A stretch of 64,000 nucleotides of DNA. It comes from Cellvibrio fontiphilus_A (GTDB lineage Bacteria > Pseudomonadota > Gammaproteobacteria > Pseudomonadales > Cellvibrionaceae). The stretch lies in assembly GCF_042646205.1 (NCBI RefSeq), contig NZ_JBHRTF010000002.1:558001-622000 (forward strand), in the 5' to 3' direction. Position numbers and translations under genes: made by a program. Positions 44,718 through 53,710 of this stretch are shown here, in pieces. Within the stretch, counting starts at the first letter, position 1, and the number at the start of each line of letters is the position of its first letter. The notes below the pieces were generated by a model, which saw only the letters and a program-made list of their open reading frames with translations, searched no databases and was not told where the DNA came from.

Positions 44718-45177
44718 TAACCGGCAGCGCGGTTTTATCCACGGGCGATTTCAAAACAAATGACGAATGCACACCACTCACGCCTTCAATGCGGGTTAGT
44801 TTTTGCAATAAAAATTGTTGATAGGCGTCCATATCTTTCACGATAACTTTCAACAAATAATCTGCCGATTGCCCAGTGATTAAATGGCACTCCAACACCT
44901 CGGGGTAGGCTTCCACCGTTTTTTCAAAGGCATCAAAGCGATCCGGGGTGTGTTTATCCATACTGATCTGAATAAACGACACCAGCGTCAGTCCCAACTT
45001 GCGCGCATTGAGCAGCGCGACATAACCATCAATCAAGCCCGCTTCCTCCAGCGCACGCACCCGGCGCAAGCAAGGAGAAGGAGAAAGGCTGATACTGTCC
45101 GCCAGTTCCTGATTGGAGATGCGCCCGTTGCGCTGCAGGGCTTCCAAAATTAAACGGTCGTATTTATCCAGTTCCAT
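44713..45177 (-). CDS. Lrp/AsnC-family transcriptional regulator
   Basis: 154 residues. The N-terminal helix-turn-helix has DRLILEALQRNGRISNQELADSISLSPSPCLRRVRALEEAGLI; the C-terminal RAM domain includes VLECHLITGQSADYLLKVIVKDMDAYQQFL. It is close to Lrp proper in length. AGGAG lies five bases before the ATG. It is divergent from leuA, with a repeat element and the leuA leader between them, so control of branched-chain amino acid genes is plausible but inferred. Confidence 0.88.
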   Translation of the reverse strand: MELDKYDRLILEALQRNGRISNQELADSISLSPSPCLRRVRALEEAGLIDGYVALLNARKLGLTLVSFIQISMDKHTPDRFDAFEKTVEAYPEVLECHLITGQSADYLLKVIVKDMDAYQQFLLQKLTRIEGVSGVHSSFVLKSPVDKTALPVS

Positions 45178-45190
45178 AGTTACTCCTATA

Positions 45191-45269
45191 ACCCCCTCCC
45201 AACCTCCCCCTTGGCAAGGGGGAGGGGTTAGTGCCCTCCCATTATTAAGGGGAGGGCTAGGGTTGGGTT
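45191..45269. repeat. Palindromic intergenic repeat, copy 2 (lrp-leuA gap)
   Basis: Two hairpins in tandem: CCTCCCCCTTGG/CAAGGGGGAGG (45203-45225) and GCCCTCCC/GGGAGGGC (about 45233-45257). The first 35 bases nearly match copy 1 (11991-12086) read on the other strand. Confidence 0.8.
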
Positions 45270-45310
45270 ATTCTTTCTTGTCAGTTAAAAAGGCATTAAA
45301 TTCTAAAAAA

Positions 45311-45352
45311 ATGTATTTTAAAACAATAATATTGCTCTTATTTCGAAATTAA
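45311..45352 (+). CDS. Candidate leucine leader peptide of leuA
   Basis: A 13-residue reading frame, MYFKTIILLLFRN, about 215 bp upstream of leuA, with consecutive Ile-Ile-Leu-Leu-Leu codons (ATA ATA TTG CTC TTA). Downstream RNA can form hairpins and ends in a terminator-like structure, the layout of ribosome-mediated attenuation. The ribosome site is poor (an AAGG 14 bases upstream), which is the main weakness. Confidence 0.5.
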   Translation: MYFKTIILLLFRN

Positions 45353-45435
45353 CACAACCTTCGCAATCATCTGCCAAACTCATCGTCCTATACTGGGTAC
45401 AGGTTGAAAAAGCCGCGCGTTACCCGCGTCGGAAG

Positions 45436-45528
45436 GGGGTTAGCCGGGTGTGATCGCACCACTGCTAATCCGGTCTTGTCACCCACAAAGGCTGTTACCC
45501 AACCGGGCTGCATCAACCCTGATTTTTT
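45436..45528 (+). promoter_or_regulatory. Candidate leuA attenuator structures
   Basis: A long hairpin can form from GGTTAGC...GCTAATCC with GGTG/CACC nested inside (about 45438-45472). A terminator-like stem GGGCTG (45505-45510), loop CAT, CAACCC (45514-45519) with one mismatch is followed by TGATTTTTT, 40 bp before the leuA start. Alternative pairing of upstream CAGGTTG (45400-45406) with CAACCCTG could act as antiterminator. Confidence 0.45.
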
Positions 45529-45568
45529 GCGATTTACCTTTTAGCTTAGCGACACAACGGAGTCCGTC

Positions 45569-47236
45569 ATGCTTGCCAATCCATCTACCAAATACCAGCG
45601 TTTTGTCGGCGTTTCTTTGCCCGACCGTCAATGGCCGAACAACCACATTGAAAAACCGCCCATTTGGATGAGCACTGACCTGCGTGATGGTAACCAAGCG
45701 CTGATCGACCCTATGTCCGTTGCGACCAAATTGCGCATGTTCAAAGAACTGGTGGCGATTGGTTTTAAGGAAATTGAAATTGGTTTCCCCTCCGCGAGTG
45801 AAATTGATTACAACTTTACTCGCCAGTTGATCGAGGAAAATTTAATTCCCGATGACGTCACTATTGAAGTGTTGGTGCAAGCGCGCTACGACTTGATTGA
45901 AAAAACTGTGCAGAGTTTGCGCGGTGCCAAGCGCGCGATTTTGCATATGTACAACCCGCTTGCACCCGCGTTCCGCAAAATTGTGTACAACACTGACGAA
46001 GCCGGTGTAAAAGCTATTGCGATTCAAGGCACCAAGTGGTGTAAAGAATTAACCGCGCAGGCACCGGAAGTGGATTGGACTTTCCAATACTCACCGGAAG
46101 TTTTTTCCTCCACCGAAATCGAATTGGTGAAAGACGTGTGCGATGCAGTGGTGGAAATTTGGAATCCATCGCCACAGAAAAAATTGATTTTGAATTTGCC
46201 CGCAACGGTGGAAATGAATACCCCCAATACCTATGCGGATCAAATCGAGTGGATTCATCGCAACATTAATCGCCGCGATTCCATCATTATCAGCGTGCAC
46301 CCGCACAATGACCGTGGCACTGCAGTAGCCGCTGCTGAATTAGCAGTCATGGCTGGTGCAGATCGCGTGGAAGGTTGTTTGTTTGGCAATGGCGAGCGCA
46401 CCGGTAATGTGTGTTTGGTGACTTTGGCGATGAATTTGTACTCGCAAGGTGTAAGCCCCGGTTTGGATTTTTCCGACATCGACCGCGTGCGCAAATTGCA
46501 TGAAGAGTGCACGCAATTGCCGGTACATCCACGTCACCCTTATGCGGGCGAATTGGTATTTACCGCGTTTTCCGGTTCACATCAGGATGCAATCAAAAAA
46601 GGTTTTGCAGTGCAGAAAAAAGATGCGCTGTGGGAAGTGCCTTATTTGCCTATCGACCCGGCCGATTTAAATCGCAGTTACGATGCGGTCGTGCGGGTAA
46701 ACGCGCAGTCCGGTAAAGGCGGTGTGAGTTTCCTGTTGCAACAAGAAGCCGGTTTGCAATTGCCGCGTCGTTTGCAAATTGAATTCAGCGGTGTGGTGCA
46801 AAAAGTCAGTGACAGCACCGGCAAAGAAGTGAAGGCCAGTGAAATCGCCAAAATATTTAATGACGAATATTTTGCAGTGACTACGCCGATTACTTATCAA
46901 TCGAGCAAGTTTACTGAGCAGGATGATACCCATCAGGTGGATATCACTATTCACGCGCAACATCAGGATAAAACCGTACAAATCAGTGGCAGTGGCAATG
47001 GCCCGATTGATGCCGCCGCCCACGCTATCAGCCAGTTTATCGACGGTGAAGTGAGCGTGATTGATTACCACGAACATTCCGTTGGCGAAGGTTCCGATGT
47101 CGCCGCCGTGACCTACGTGGAAATCAAAGTGAAAAACGGCAAACCGGTTTATGGGGTAGGGCAAGACCGCAACATTATTACCTCGGCCGTTAAAGCGCTG
47201 ATTAACGGTGTAAACCGCAGCGGTGTGGTGAATTAA
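45569..47236 (+). CDS. leuA: 2-isopropylmalate synthase (LeuA type 2)
   Basis: 555 residues. The TIM-barrel has STDLRDGNQALIDPM and HPHNDRGTAVAAAEL (metal-binding His pair) and GCLFGNGERTGNV. The C-terminal regulatory (LeuA allosteric) domain (about 430-550) binds leucine. It condenses acetyl-CoA with 2-oxoisovalerate, the committed step of leucine synthesis. The order and length fit the long proteobacterial/actinobacterial class. GGAG lies about six bases before the ATG, and a candidate attenuator precedes it. Confidence 0.96.
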   Translation: MLANPSTKYQRFVGVSLPDRQWPNNHIEKPPIWMSTDLRDGNQALIDPMSVATKLRMFKELVAIGFKEIEIGFPSASEIDYNFTRQLIEENLIPDDVTIEVLVQARYDLIEKTVQSLRGAKRAILHMYNPLAPAFRKIVYNTDEAGVKAIAIQGTKWCKELTAQAPEVDWTFQYSPEVFSSTEIELVKDVCDAVVEIWNPSPQKKLILNLPATVEMNTPNTYADQIEWIHRNINRRDSIIISVHPHNDRGTAVAAAELAVMAGADRVEGCLFGNGERTGNVCLVTLAMNLYSQGVSPGLDFSDIDRVRKLHEECTQLPVHPRHPYAGELVFTAFSGSHQDAIKKGFAVQKKDALWEVPYLPIDPADLNRSYDAVVRVNAQSGKGGVSFLLQQEAGLQLPRRLQIEFSGVVQKVSDSTGKEVKASEIAKIFNDEYFAVTTPITYQSSKFTEQDDTHQVDITIHAQHQDKTVQISGSGNGPIDAAAHAISQFIDGEVSVIDYHEHSVGEGSDVAAVTYVEIKVKNGKPVYGVGQDRNIITSAVKALINGVNRSGVVN

Positions 47237-47274
47237 TAAACTGTTCGAGTGATTTACCAAGTTGTTGTTCAGAT

Positions 47275-47311
47275 AAAAAGCGCAGCCAGTGAAAATTGGC
47301 TGCGCTTTTTT
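47275..47311 (+). terminator. Rho-independent terminator of leuA
   Basis: Perfect 14-bp arms AAAAAGCGCAGCCA (47275-47288) and TGGCTGCGCTTTTT (47297-47310), followed by T, 40 bp after leuA. Confidence 0.92.
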
Positions 47312-47678
47312 ATTGCTGTTGCGTGAATCTATGCCGGAAAAAATCGCATCTCAATTAATGAGACATCCAGATTCTTCCCCCCAACTTGAAGCTGGTTTTC
47401 TCTCCGCACTTGATAGCCATGCGCGTGCAGCACCCCGGGGCGTGCTGGCTATTGGGTTCCCGGCAGGTGCTGCTGGCGGGAACATTTTTATCGATATATA
47501 GGCATATTTTTATAGATGAAAGCGCCAAGCATTTTTATTGAACAAATATCCAAGCATCACCGTCTGTGTTAGTTTGAGCGCCTTATTAATAATAAATATT
47601 AGGAACTGAATCCAAAAAGGAGATGGGTGTGTCCAAGCACTTATCCGCTAATGGCTAGTACACGATTAGGAAATCGCC
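47312..47678. other. Intergenic region before the ABC export cluster
   Basis: About 370 bp with no convincing gene. A GC-rich dyad CAGCAC/GTGCTG flanking CCCGGGGC lies at 47428-47447. The AT-rich part (47487-47620) probably holds the promoter of the permease genes; no clear -35/-10 pair was chosen. Confidence 0.45.
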
Positions 47679-48929
47679 ATGGACAGCTTGCAAGAAATTC
47701 TGTTTAGCCTGCGTCAAAACAAACTGCGCACTGGTCTCACGGCCTTTGGGGTGTTTTGGGGCATTTTGATGTTGATCCTGTTACTCGGTGCCGGGCGCGG
47801 TATGCAAAATGCCTTTGCCGATGGCTGGAGCAACGATGTTGCCGATTCTATCTGGATCTTCCCCAGCAGCACTTCAGTGCCCTATCAGGGGCTGCCCACT
47901 GGCCGACAAATTGCGTTGACCGAGTCTGACTTGGCCGCTATTCGCCAACAAATTCCGGGTGTGGGTTATCTCTCCAGCGAGAATCCACTCGGCTCCTTTA
48001 TCAATTCCGATATCTCCGTCATGTATGGCAATAAATCCGGCAGCTTTGGTGTGCTGGGTGTTGCGGATCAATATTTCAATATTAAAGAAAAAGTACGTTT
48101 TGATGATGGCCGCCGCTTGAATCGCCTGGATCAGGATGACAATCGCAAAGTCGTGGTGATAGGCACGCGTGTGAGTGAACGATTATTTACCACCCACGCG
48201 GAAGCCATGGGCAAGGATATTTTAATCAACGGCATTTCGTTCAAAGTGATTGGCTTGTTTTATGACAAGGGCAACCAGGGGCGTATGTCCGAGCGTTTGT
48301 ATATGCCGGTATCGGCTTTTAAAAAATCTTTTGGTGGCGGACAAGAAGTTGCATTGATTACCGCGCGCCCTAAACCCGGTGTCGATGGCATCAAGCTGGA
48401 AGAGGACATTCTGGCGCTATTAAAACAGCGCCACAAAATTGCGCCGGAAGATGTGCGCGCAATTGAAGTGAGTAACAAAGCGCGCGAAGCAGAAGACATT
48501 AATGCCATGTTTACCGGTTTGAATATGTTTATCTGGTTGGTGGGCATAGGCACTTTGCTCGCGGGAATTGTCGGTGTGAGCAATATCATGATTATCACCG
48601 TGAAAGAGCGCACCCGTGAAATTGGTATACGCAAAGCACTGGGAGCCAACCCCGGTTCTATTGTTGGCAGTTTGTTATTTGAATCGGTGTTGGTGACCAG
48701 TGTTGCCGGTTATACCGGTTTGGTTTTGGGCGTGGCGATTTTGGAAGCGGTAGCCGCTTTATTAACGGCGCTCAAGATTGAACTGCCATTTTTTCAGCAG
48801 CCGGAAATTGATTTGGGCATTGCAGTGAGTGCACTCATGTTGCTGATTGCCGCCGGTGTCATTGCCGGTTTAATGCCCGCGTTACGTGCGGCGCGCATCA
48901 TGCCCATTGAAGCCATGAAAGCAGAATAA
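47679..48929 (+). CDS. MacB-like ABC permease A1
   Basis: 416 residues. One N-terminal membrane helix after LRQNKLRTGLTAFGVFWGILMLI, a large periplasmic MacB_PCD-type domain (about 45-280), then three C-terminal helices with the FtsX-type coupling segment VKERTREIGIRKALGANP. It has no ATPase domain, so it must use the separate ATPase at 50401. It closely resembles permease A2 (51132). AGGAAATC precedes the ATG. Likely substrates of this class are peptides, toxins or envelope lipids; none can be assigned. Confidence 0.88.
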   Translation: MDSLQEILFSLRQNKLRTGLTAFGVFWGILMLILLLGAGRGMQNAFADGWSNDVADSIWIFPSSTSVPYQGLPTGRQIALTESDLAAIRQQIPGVGYLSSENPLGSFINSDISVMYGNKSGSFGVLGVADQYFNIKEKVRFDDGRRLNRLDQDDNRKVVVIGTRVSERLFTTHAEAMGKDILINGISFKVIGLFYDKGNQGRMSERLYMPVSAFKKSFGGGQEVALITARPKPGVDGIKLEEDILALLKQRHKIAPEDVRAIEVSNKAREAEDINAMFTGLNMFIWLVGIGTLLAGIVGVSNIMIITVKERTREIGIRKALGANPGSIVGSLLFESVLVTSVAGYTGLVLGVAILEAVAALLTALKIELPFFQQPEIDLGIAVSALMLLIAAGVIAGLMPALRAARIMPIEAMKAE

Positions 48930-48942
48930 CAAGGAGCCGATA

Positions 48943-50205
48943 ATGTTTGATTGGGATAAGTGGCAGGAAATTATCAGCAGCCTCAAAAAACAAAAATTGC
49001 GCACCGGCCTGACTGCCTTTGGGGTTTTTTGGGGCATTTTTATGCTGGTGATTTTGCTCGGGTTTGGCACCGGTTTTGGCAGCAAAATTGAAGGCATTTT
49101 TGGCGATGCAAAAAACGTAGTGATTTTTTGGCCATCCAATACTACCCAAATGGCCTTTGAAGGTTTGGGCAAAGGTCGCAGCGTAAAATTTACCGAGGCC
49201 GATGTAGAAGCTATTCGCCAAAAAATTTCCAGTGTGGATATGGTGGATGGAAAAAATAACCTGGGGAGTTGGGGCGCTGCCCAGTATGTGGTTTATGGCA
49301 AAGAGAGCGGCTCATTTTCTGTGAATGGCAGCCACCCCGGCTGGGAACCGTTTGAATTTGTGAAGGTAATTGAAGGGCGTTACGTTAATCCGCTGGATGA
49401 AAAAGAAAAACGCAAAGTGGCGGTGATTGGTACACGCGTAAAAGAAGTGTTATTTAAAGATGGCACTCACCCTATAGGTGAATCGATAAAAATAAACGGT
49501 GTGCAATTTGTCGTGGTGGGCATTTATAAATCCACCGAACCGGGCGATGGTGCGCAGCAAGCGAACAGCAAAATTATCCTGCCCAATCAAACCCTGCGTT
49601 ATGCGTTTAATCAATTAGATGCATTTCAAATGTTGTTTTTTACACCGGCTGCGGGCTACAGCGCTTTTGATGCGGAGCGCGAGGTTAAACAACTGCTCTA
49701 TCAACGCAATCGCATTCACCCGGATGATTCCGGTGTGATTGGCGGTTTTAACATGGAACAGGTGTATCAACAAAATCGCGGTTTGGTGACAGGCATTATT
49801 GGTTTTAGCTGGATGGTTGCGATTGGCACCATCATCGCGGGTGTTATTGGCGTGGGCAATATTATGTTGGTGGTGGTGAAAGAGCGCACGCGCGAAATTG
49901 GCCTGCGCAAAGCCATGGGCGCAACGCCGTTAAATATCAGTTTAATGATTGTGCATGAATCTTTAGTGATTACCCTGATTGCCGGTTACGCCGGTTTGGT
50001 CGCGGGGGTATTGCTACTGGAAGCAATCCGCGCGCTACTGGTCAGCCTGGGGCAGGGCGATGGTATTTTTGCTTCGCCATTTATCGATATCCAAATTGCA
50101 CTTATGGCGCTGGGCGTATTGGTCGTCACCGGCATAGTTGCAGCACTCTTACCTGCGCGTAATGCAGCGAGTGTGAATCCTATTATTGCTTTGCAAGATG
50201 AATAA
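48943..50205 (+). CDS. MacB-like ABC permease B1
   Basis: 420 residues with the same topology as A1. The N terminus WDKWQEIISSLKKQKLRTGL and end VNPIIALQDE match permease B2 (52383) rather than A1. The coupling loop VKERTREIGLRKAMGATP is intact. It starts 13 bp after A1 with AAGGAG upstream, so A1 and B1 are cotranslated and probably form a heterodimer. Confidence 0.87.
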   Translation: MFDWDKWQEIISSLKKQKLRTGLTAFGVFWGIFMLVILLGFGTGFGSKIEGIFGDAKNVVIFWPSNTTQMAFEGLGKGRSVKFTEADVEAIRQKISSVDMVDGKNNLGSWGAAQYVVYGKESGSFSVNGSHPGWEPFEFVKVIEGRYVNPLDEKEKRKVAVIGTRVKEVLFKDGTHPIGESIKINGVQFVVVGIYKSTEPGDGAQQANSKIILPNQTLRYAFNQLDAFQMLFFTPAAGYSAFDAEREVKQLLYQRNRIHPDDSGVIGGFNMEQVYQQNRGLVTGIIGFSWMVAIGTIIAGVIGVGNIMLVVVKERTREIGLRKAMGATPLNISLMIVHESLVITLIAGYAGLVAGVLLLEAIRALLVSLGQGDGIFASPFIDIQIALMALGVLVVTGIVAALLPARNAASVNPIIALQDE

Positions 50206-50294
50206 TTTTTTGTTAGTGAATCCAAAATCCCACTTGGAACATCCAAGTTAATAACCAGTCACCAATAGTGACACCTGAGCAGACTGTGCTGCTG

Positions 50295-50314
50295 ACACTT
50301 GTCATAACAAGTGT
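50295..50314. other. Stem-loop in the B1-ATPase gap
   Basis: Perfect arms ACACTTGT (50295-50302) and ACAAGTGT (50307-50314) around CATA in a 195-bp gap. No T-run follows. It might be an operator, a processing site or a weak attenuator. Confidence 0.4.
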
Positions 50315-50400
50315 TAAGCGCAGTTAAAAACGCCGGCTGTGCCTTGAAAACTGAATAAGCTAGCTGCGTTCTTCACGCGCAGATCGCCAAGGAATTTACC

Positions 50401-51126
50401 ATGATCAAACTTCATAACATCCATAAGTATTACCACTCCGGTGAGCAGCCGCTGCATGTATTAAAAGGCATTGATTTGCATATCCGCGAGGGTGAGTTGG
50501 TATCCATTATGGGTTCATCCGGCTCGGGCAAATCTACCTTGTTGAATATTTTGGGTATTTTGGATACCCATGATCAGGGCGATTATTTTCTTGCCGGTCG
50601 CGAGATTAAAAACCTCAAGGAAAAAACCGCAGCAAAATTGCGCAATGAATTATTGGGCTTTGTCTTTCAATCCTTCAATTTGTTGCCGTTTAAAAATGCT
50701 ACTGAAAATGTGGCCCTGCCGCTTTATTACCAGGGTGTGAGCCGCAAGGAGCGCAATTATCGTGCGGCGCAATATTTGGAAATGGTGGGCTTGAGCAACC
50801 GCGCTGCCCATATGCCAAATGAATTATCCGGCGGACAAAAACAGCGTGTTGCTATTGCGCGCGCGCTGGTGACCAAACCCAAAGTGATTCTTGCTGATGA
50901 ACCCACAGGTGCATTGGATAGCCAAACCACACAAGAAGTGATGGGACTCATGAAAGAAGTTCATGCCCTGGGCAATACCATTGTGATAGTCACCCACGAG
51001 CAGGATATTGCCGACCAAACCCAGCGTCAGATTATTTTGAAAGACGGTTTGATTGTTTCCGGTAAACATCACCATGCGCCGATCATCACAGCCGATGATC
51101 AGGACGAAGAAGAAATTCTGGGGTAA
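50401..51126 (+). CDS. ABC transporter ATPase, MacB/LolD type
   Basis: 241 residues. Walker A GSSGSGKS (38-45), Q-loop FQSFNLLPFKNATENVALPL, signature LSGGQKQRVAIARAL and Walker B VILADEPTGALD are intact, with the H-loop TIVIVTHEQ. The C terminus has a His/Asp-rich tail (GKHHHAPIITADDQDEEE). It powers mechanotransmission-type permeases such as its neighbours. It sits between the two permease pairs and six bases before A2. Confidence 0.95.
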   Translation: MIKLHNIHKYYHSGEQPLHVLKGIDLHIREGELVSIMGSSGSGKSTLLNILGILDTHDQGDYFLAGREIKNLKEKTAAKLRNELLGFVFQSFNLLPFKNATENVALPLYYQGVSRKERNYRAAQYLEMVGLSNRAAHMPNELSGGQKQRVAIARALVTKPKVILADEPTGALDSQTTQEVMGLMKEVHALGNTIVIVTHEQDIADQTQRQIILKDGLIVSGKHHHAPIITADDQDEEEILG

Positions 51127-51131
51127 TACCA

Positions 51132-52370
51132 ATGTTTGATGGTTTACAGGAAATCCTCTACACCCTGCGCCAAAACAAATTGCGCACGGCACTCACCGCC
51201 TTTGGTGTGTTTTGGGGAATTTTTATGTTGATGCTGTTACTGGGTGCCGGGCGCGGTATGCAAAACGGTGTCTATGAAGATTTTGGTTCCGATGTGTTGG
51301 ATTTTATTGTGGCCTATACCGGCACTACCTCTGTCGCCTACAAAGGTATGGGCCTTGGGCGACAAATCCAACTCACGCTGGATGATGTGGCGGCGTTAAA
51401 ACAGCAGGTGCCCGGCATACGTTTTATCGCCGCTGAAAACCAGCGCAATGGTATTGCCATTTATTACGAGCAAAAAAATGCAAACTTTGCGGTGCTGGGT
51501 GTGCCCGAAGAATATTTCGCCGTGAAAGAGGGAATCCCGTTTAATGTTGGGCGCAAGATGAATCGTCTTGACCAGCAAGAGCTGCGCAAAGTCGCGGTGA
51601 TTGGCACTGTAGTCGCCGAACGTCTATTTGGAAAAGAGGTAGATCCAATCAATAAAGACATTCGTGTTAACGGCGTGATGATGAAAGTAGTTGGTGTTTT
51701 TTACGACAAAAGTAATCGCGGCCGCGATTCAGAGCGCGTTTACATACCCCAGCCAACATTTCAAAAAATGTTTGGCGAAAGCAATCGTATCGGCGCTATT
51801 TGGTTGCGCCCTGAATTGGGCGTAGATGGTTTTGAGCTGGAGAAAAAAGTCATCGAAGTATTGCAGCGCCGCCATTCAGTATCACCGGAAGATCGCCGGG
51901 CCATTCGCTCATTTAATATGGCTGAGCCGGCAAAAATGGTGAAAGGTTTATTTATTGGCATTAATTCATTTATTTGGTTTGTCGGCCTGGGCACCCTAAT
52001 GGCCGGCATTGTGGGTGTGAGTAATATCATGATTATTACGGTAAAAGAGCGCACCCGCGAAATTGGAATTCGCAAAGCGATTGGCGCCAGCCCCTTCAGT
52101 ATTGTGAGCACTTTATTGTTGGAATCCATTTTGGTGACCAGTATCGCCGGTTATGCCGGTTTGGTTTTGGGTGTTGGTTTGATTGAATTGATTTCCTTTG
52201 GTTTGAATTCAGTAGGCGCGCAAATGCCCTATTTTAAAAATCCGGAGATCAATTTTCAGGTGGCAATTACCGCGATTGTATTGCTGGTAGTGGTGGGTGC
52301 ACTCGCTGGTTTAATGCCAGCACTGCGCGCAGCGAAAATTATGCCCATTGAAGCCATGCGTGCAGATTAA
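51132..52370 (+). CDS. MacB-like ABC permease A2
   Basis: 412 residues. LQEILYTLRQNKLRTALTAFGVFWGIFMLMLLLGAGRGMQN and VKERTREIGIRKAIGASP mark it as the paralogue of A1, with which it also shares the end AAKIMPIEAMRAD. Four predicted helices frame a large periplasmic domain. It is 5 bp after the ATPase stop, with weak GGGG upstream, and 12 bp before B2. Confidence 0.88.
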   Translation: MFDGLQEILYTLRQNKLRTALTAFGVFWGIFMLMLLLGAGRGMQNGVYEDFGSDVLDFIVAYTGTTSVAYKGMGLGRQIQLTLDDVAALKQQVPGIRFIAAENQRNGIAIYYEQKNANFAVLGVPEEYFAVKEGIPFNVGRKMNRLDQQELRKVAVIGTVVAERLFGKEVDPINKDIRVNGVMMKVVGVFYDKSNRGRDSERVYIPQPTFQKMFGESNRIGAIWLRPELGVDGFELEKKVIEVLQRRHSVSPEDRRAIRSFNMAEPAKMVKGLFIGINSFIWFVGLGTLMAGIVGVSNIMIITVKERTREIGIRKAIGASPFSIVSTLLLESILVTSIAGYAGLVLGVGLIELISFGLNSVGAQMPYFKNPEINFQVAITAIVLLVVVGALAGLMPALRAAKIMPIEAMRAD

Positions 52371-52382
52371 GGAGGCCACACC

Positions 52383-53645
52383 ATGATTGATACTGAAAAG
52401 TGGCAAGAAATTTTTAAAACCTTTGGCCAACATAAATTGCGCACAGCGCTGACAGCCTTTGGTGTTTTCTGGGGCATTTTTATGCTCACGGTATTGCTCG
52501 GCGCTGGCAAAGGTTTGGAAAACGGTGTTAATAAAGGTTTTCCCCGTGTGCCCAATATTGTGTGGATCTGGGTTCAGGGCAGCACCCAATTGCCCTATCA
52601 AGGTATGCCCATAGGCCGGCAAATCCAGTTTAAACCTGAAGATGTTGCAGCGATTGAAAAAAATGTGGAGTCAGTGGGTTTTATTCGCGGACAAAACTCC
52701 GTGGGTATTTGGAGCGGCTCGCCACCTTACACAGTACACAAAGATAAAAACGGGACTTTTTTTGTGGAAGGCATACATGCGGGCATGACCAATATTAATT
52801 CGCTGCGCATTATTCAAGGCAGGGAAATTAATGAGTTTGATGATCGCGAAAAACGCAAAACGGTCATTATAGGAACACGCGTTCGCACTCAATTATTTGG
52901 TGAAAATGAAGATCCCATCGGCGCAGACATCACCATCAATGGCATCAGTTTTAAAGTGGTCGGTGTGTTTGAATCCCTGGCGAGTGGCAACCAGCAGCAG
53001 GAAGAGGAAAAGATTTATATCCCCAACGACACCCTGCGCTATGCCTTTAACCAAGTGGGTTGGATTGGCAGTTTTGTGGTGCAGCCCAAACCGGGTTTAC
53101 ATGCGCGTGTGGTCGAAGAAGACGTTAAAAAATATTTGGCCGAGTTGAAAAAAGTAAACCCGCAAGATGTTGGTGTGTTTGGCAGTTTTAACTTGCAAAA
53201 CGAGTTCGACAAAATTGAAGGTTTATTTACCGGCATCAAAGTATTCAGTTGGATAGTTGCCATAGGCACCATCATGGCCGGTGCTATTGGGGTAGGCAAT
53301 ATTATGCTGATCGTGGTGAAAGAGCGCACCCGTGAAATTGGTTTACGCAAAGCGCTGGGTGCTACCCCTAATTCGATTATTGGCATGATTGTTCAGGAAT
53401 CCATTTTTATTACCGCGGTGGCAGGTTATAGCGGTTTGGTAATTGGTGTGTTGTTGTTGGAAGGCATAGCCACCCTGTTGGATGCCGCCGGTGGCCAAGC
53501 GGGATTTTTTGGCAAACCCGAAGTGGATTTTGCCACGGCTATTAGCGCTTTGGTGGTGTTGGTGATTTCCGGTTTGTTGGCGTCACTCATGCCAGCGGCT
53601 AAAGCCGCCGGGGTAAACCCGATTATTGCCTTGCAAGATGAGTAA
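52383..53645 (+). CDS. MacB-like ABC permease B2
   Basis: 420 residues, paralogue of B1 (TEKWQEIFKTFGQHKLRTAL, VKERTREIGLRKALGATP, C-terminal VNPIIALQDE). AAGGAGG lies six bases before the ATG. It forms with A2 a second permease pair transcribed after the single ATPase. The periplasmic domains of B1 and B2 differ considerably, so the two pairs may not have the same substrate. Confidence 0.87.
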   Translation: MIDTEKWQEIFKTFGQHKLRTALTAFGVFWGIFMLTVLLGAGKGLENGVNKGFPRVPNIVWIWVQGSTQLPYQGMPIGRQIQFKPEDVAAIEKNVESVGFIRGQNSVGIWSGSPPYTVHKDKNGTFFVEGIHAGMTNINSLRIIQGREINEFDDREKRKTVIIGTRVRTQLFGENEDPIGADITINGISFKVVGVFESLASGNQQQEEEKIYIPNDTLRYAFNQVGWIGSFVVQPKPGLHARVVEEDVKKYLAELKKVNPQDVGVFGSFNLQNEFDKIEGLFTGIKVFSWIVAIGTIMAGAIGVGNIMLIVVKERTREIGLRKALGATPNSIIGMIVQESIFITAVAGYSGLVIGVLLLEGIATLLDAAGGQAGFFGKPEVDFATAISALVVLVISGLLASLMPAAKAAGVNPIIALQDE

Positions 53646-53710
53646 TTGTTACTAACTGTTTTTGCCCGATTTTTACGTTCATTTTTTTAGGTTATTACAA
53701 GAAGGATGTC

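Noticed and set aside
45113..45352. 79-codon plus-strand frame spanning the lrp start and repeat copy 2
   Set aside because: It runs through the palindromic repeat; only its last 14 codons (45311-45352) are kept, as a candidate leader peptide.
46667..47260. 197-residue minus-strand frame opposite leuA
   Set aside because: Antisense to the allosteric domain of leuA and biased by its codon use; no recognisable protein.
47289..47501. 70-codon frame after leuA
   Set aside because: It begins inside the leuA terminator loop, has no ribosome site, and crosses a GC palindrome; composition is not protein-like.
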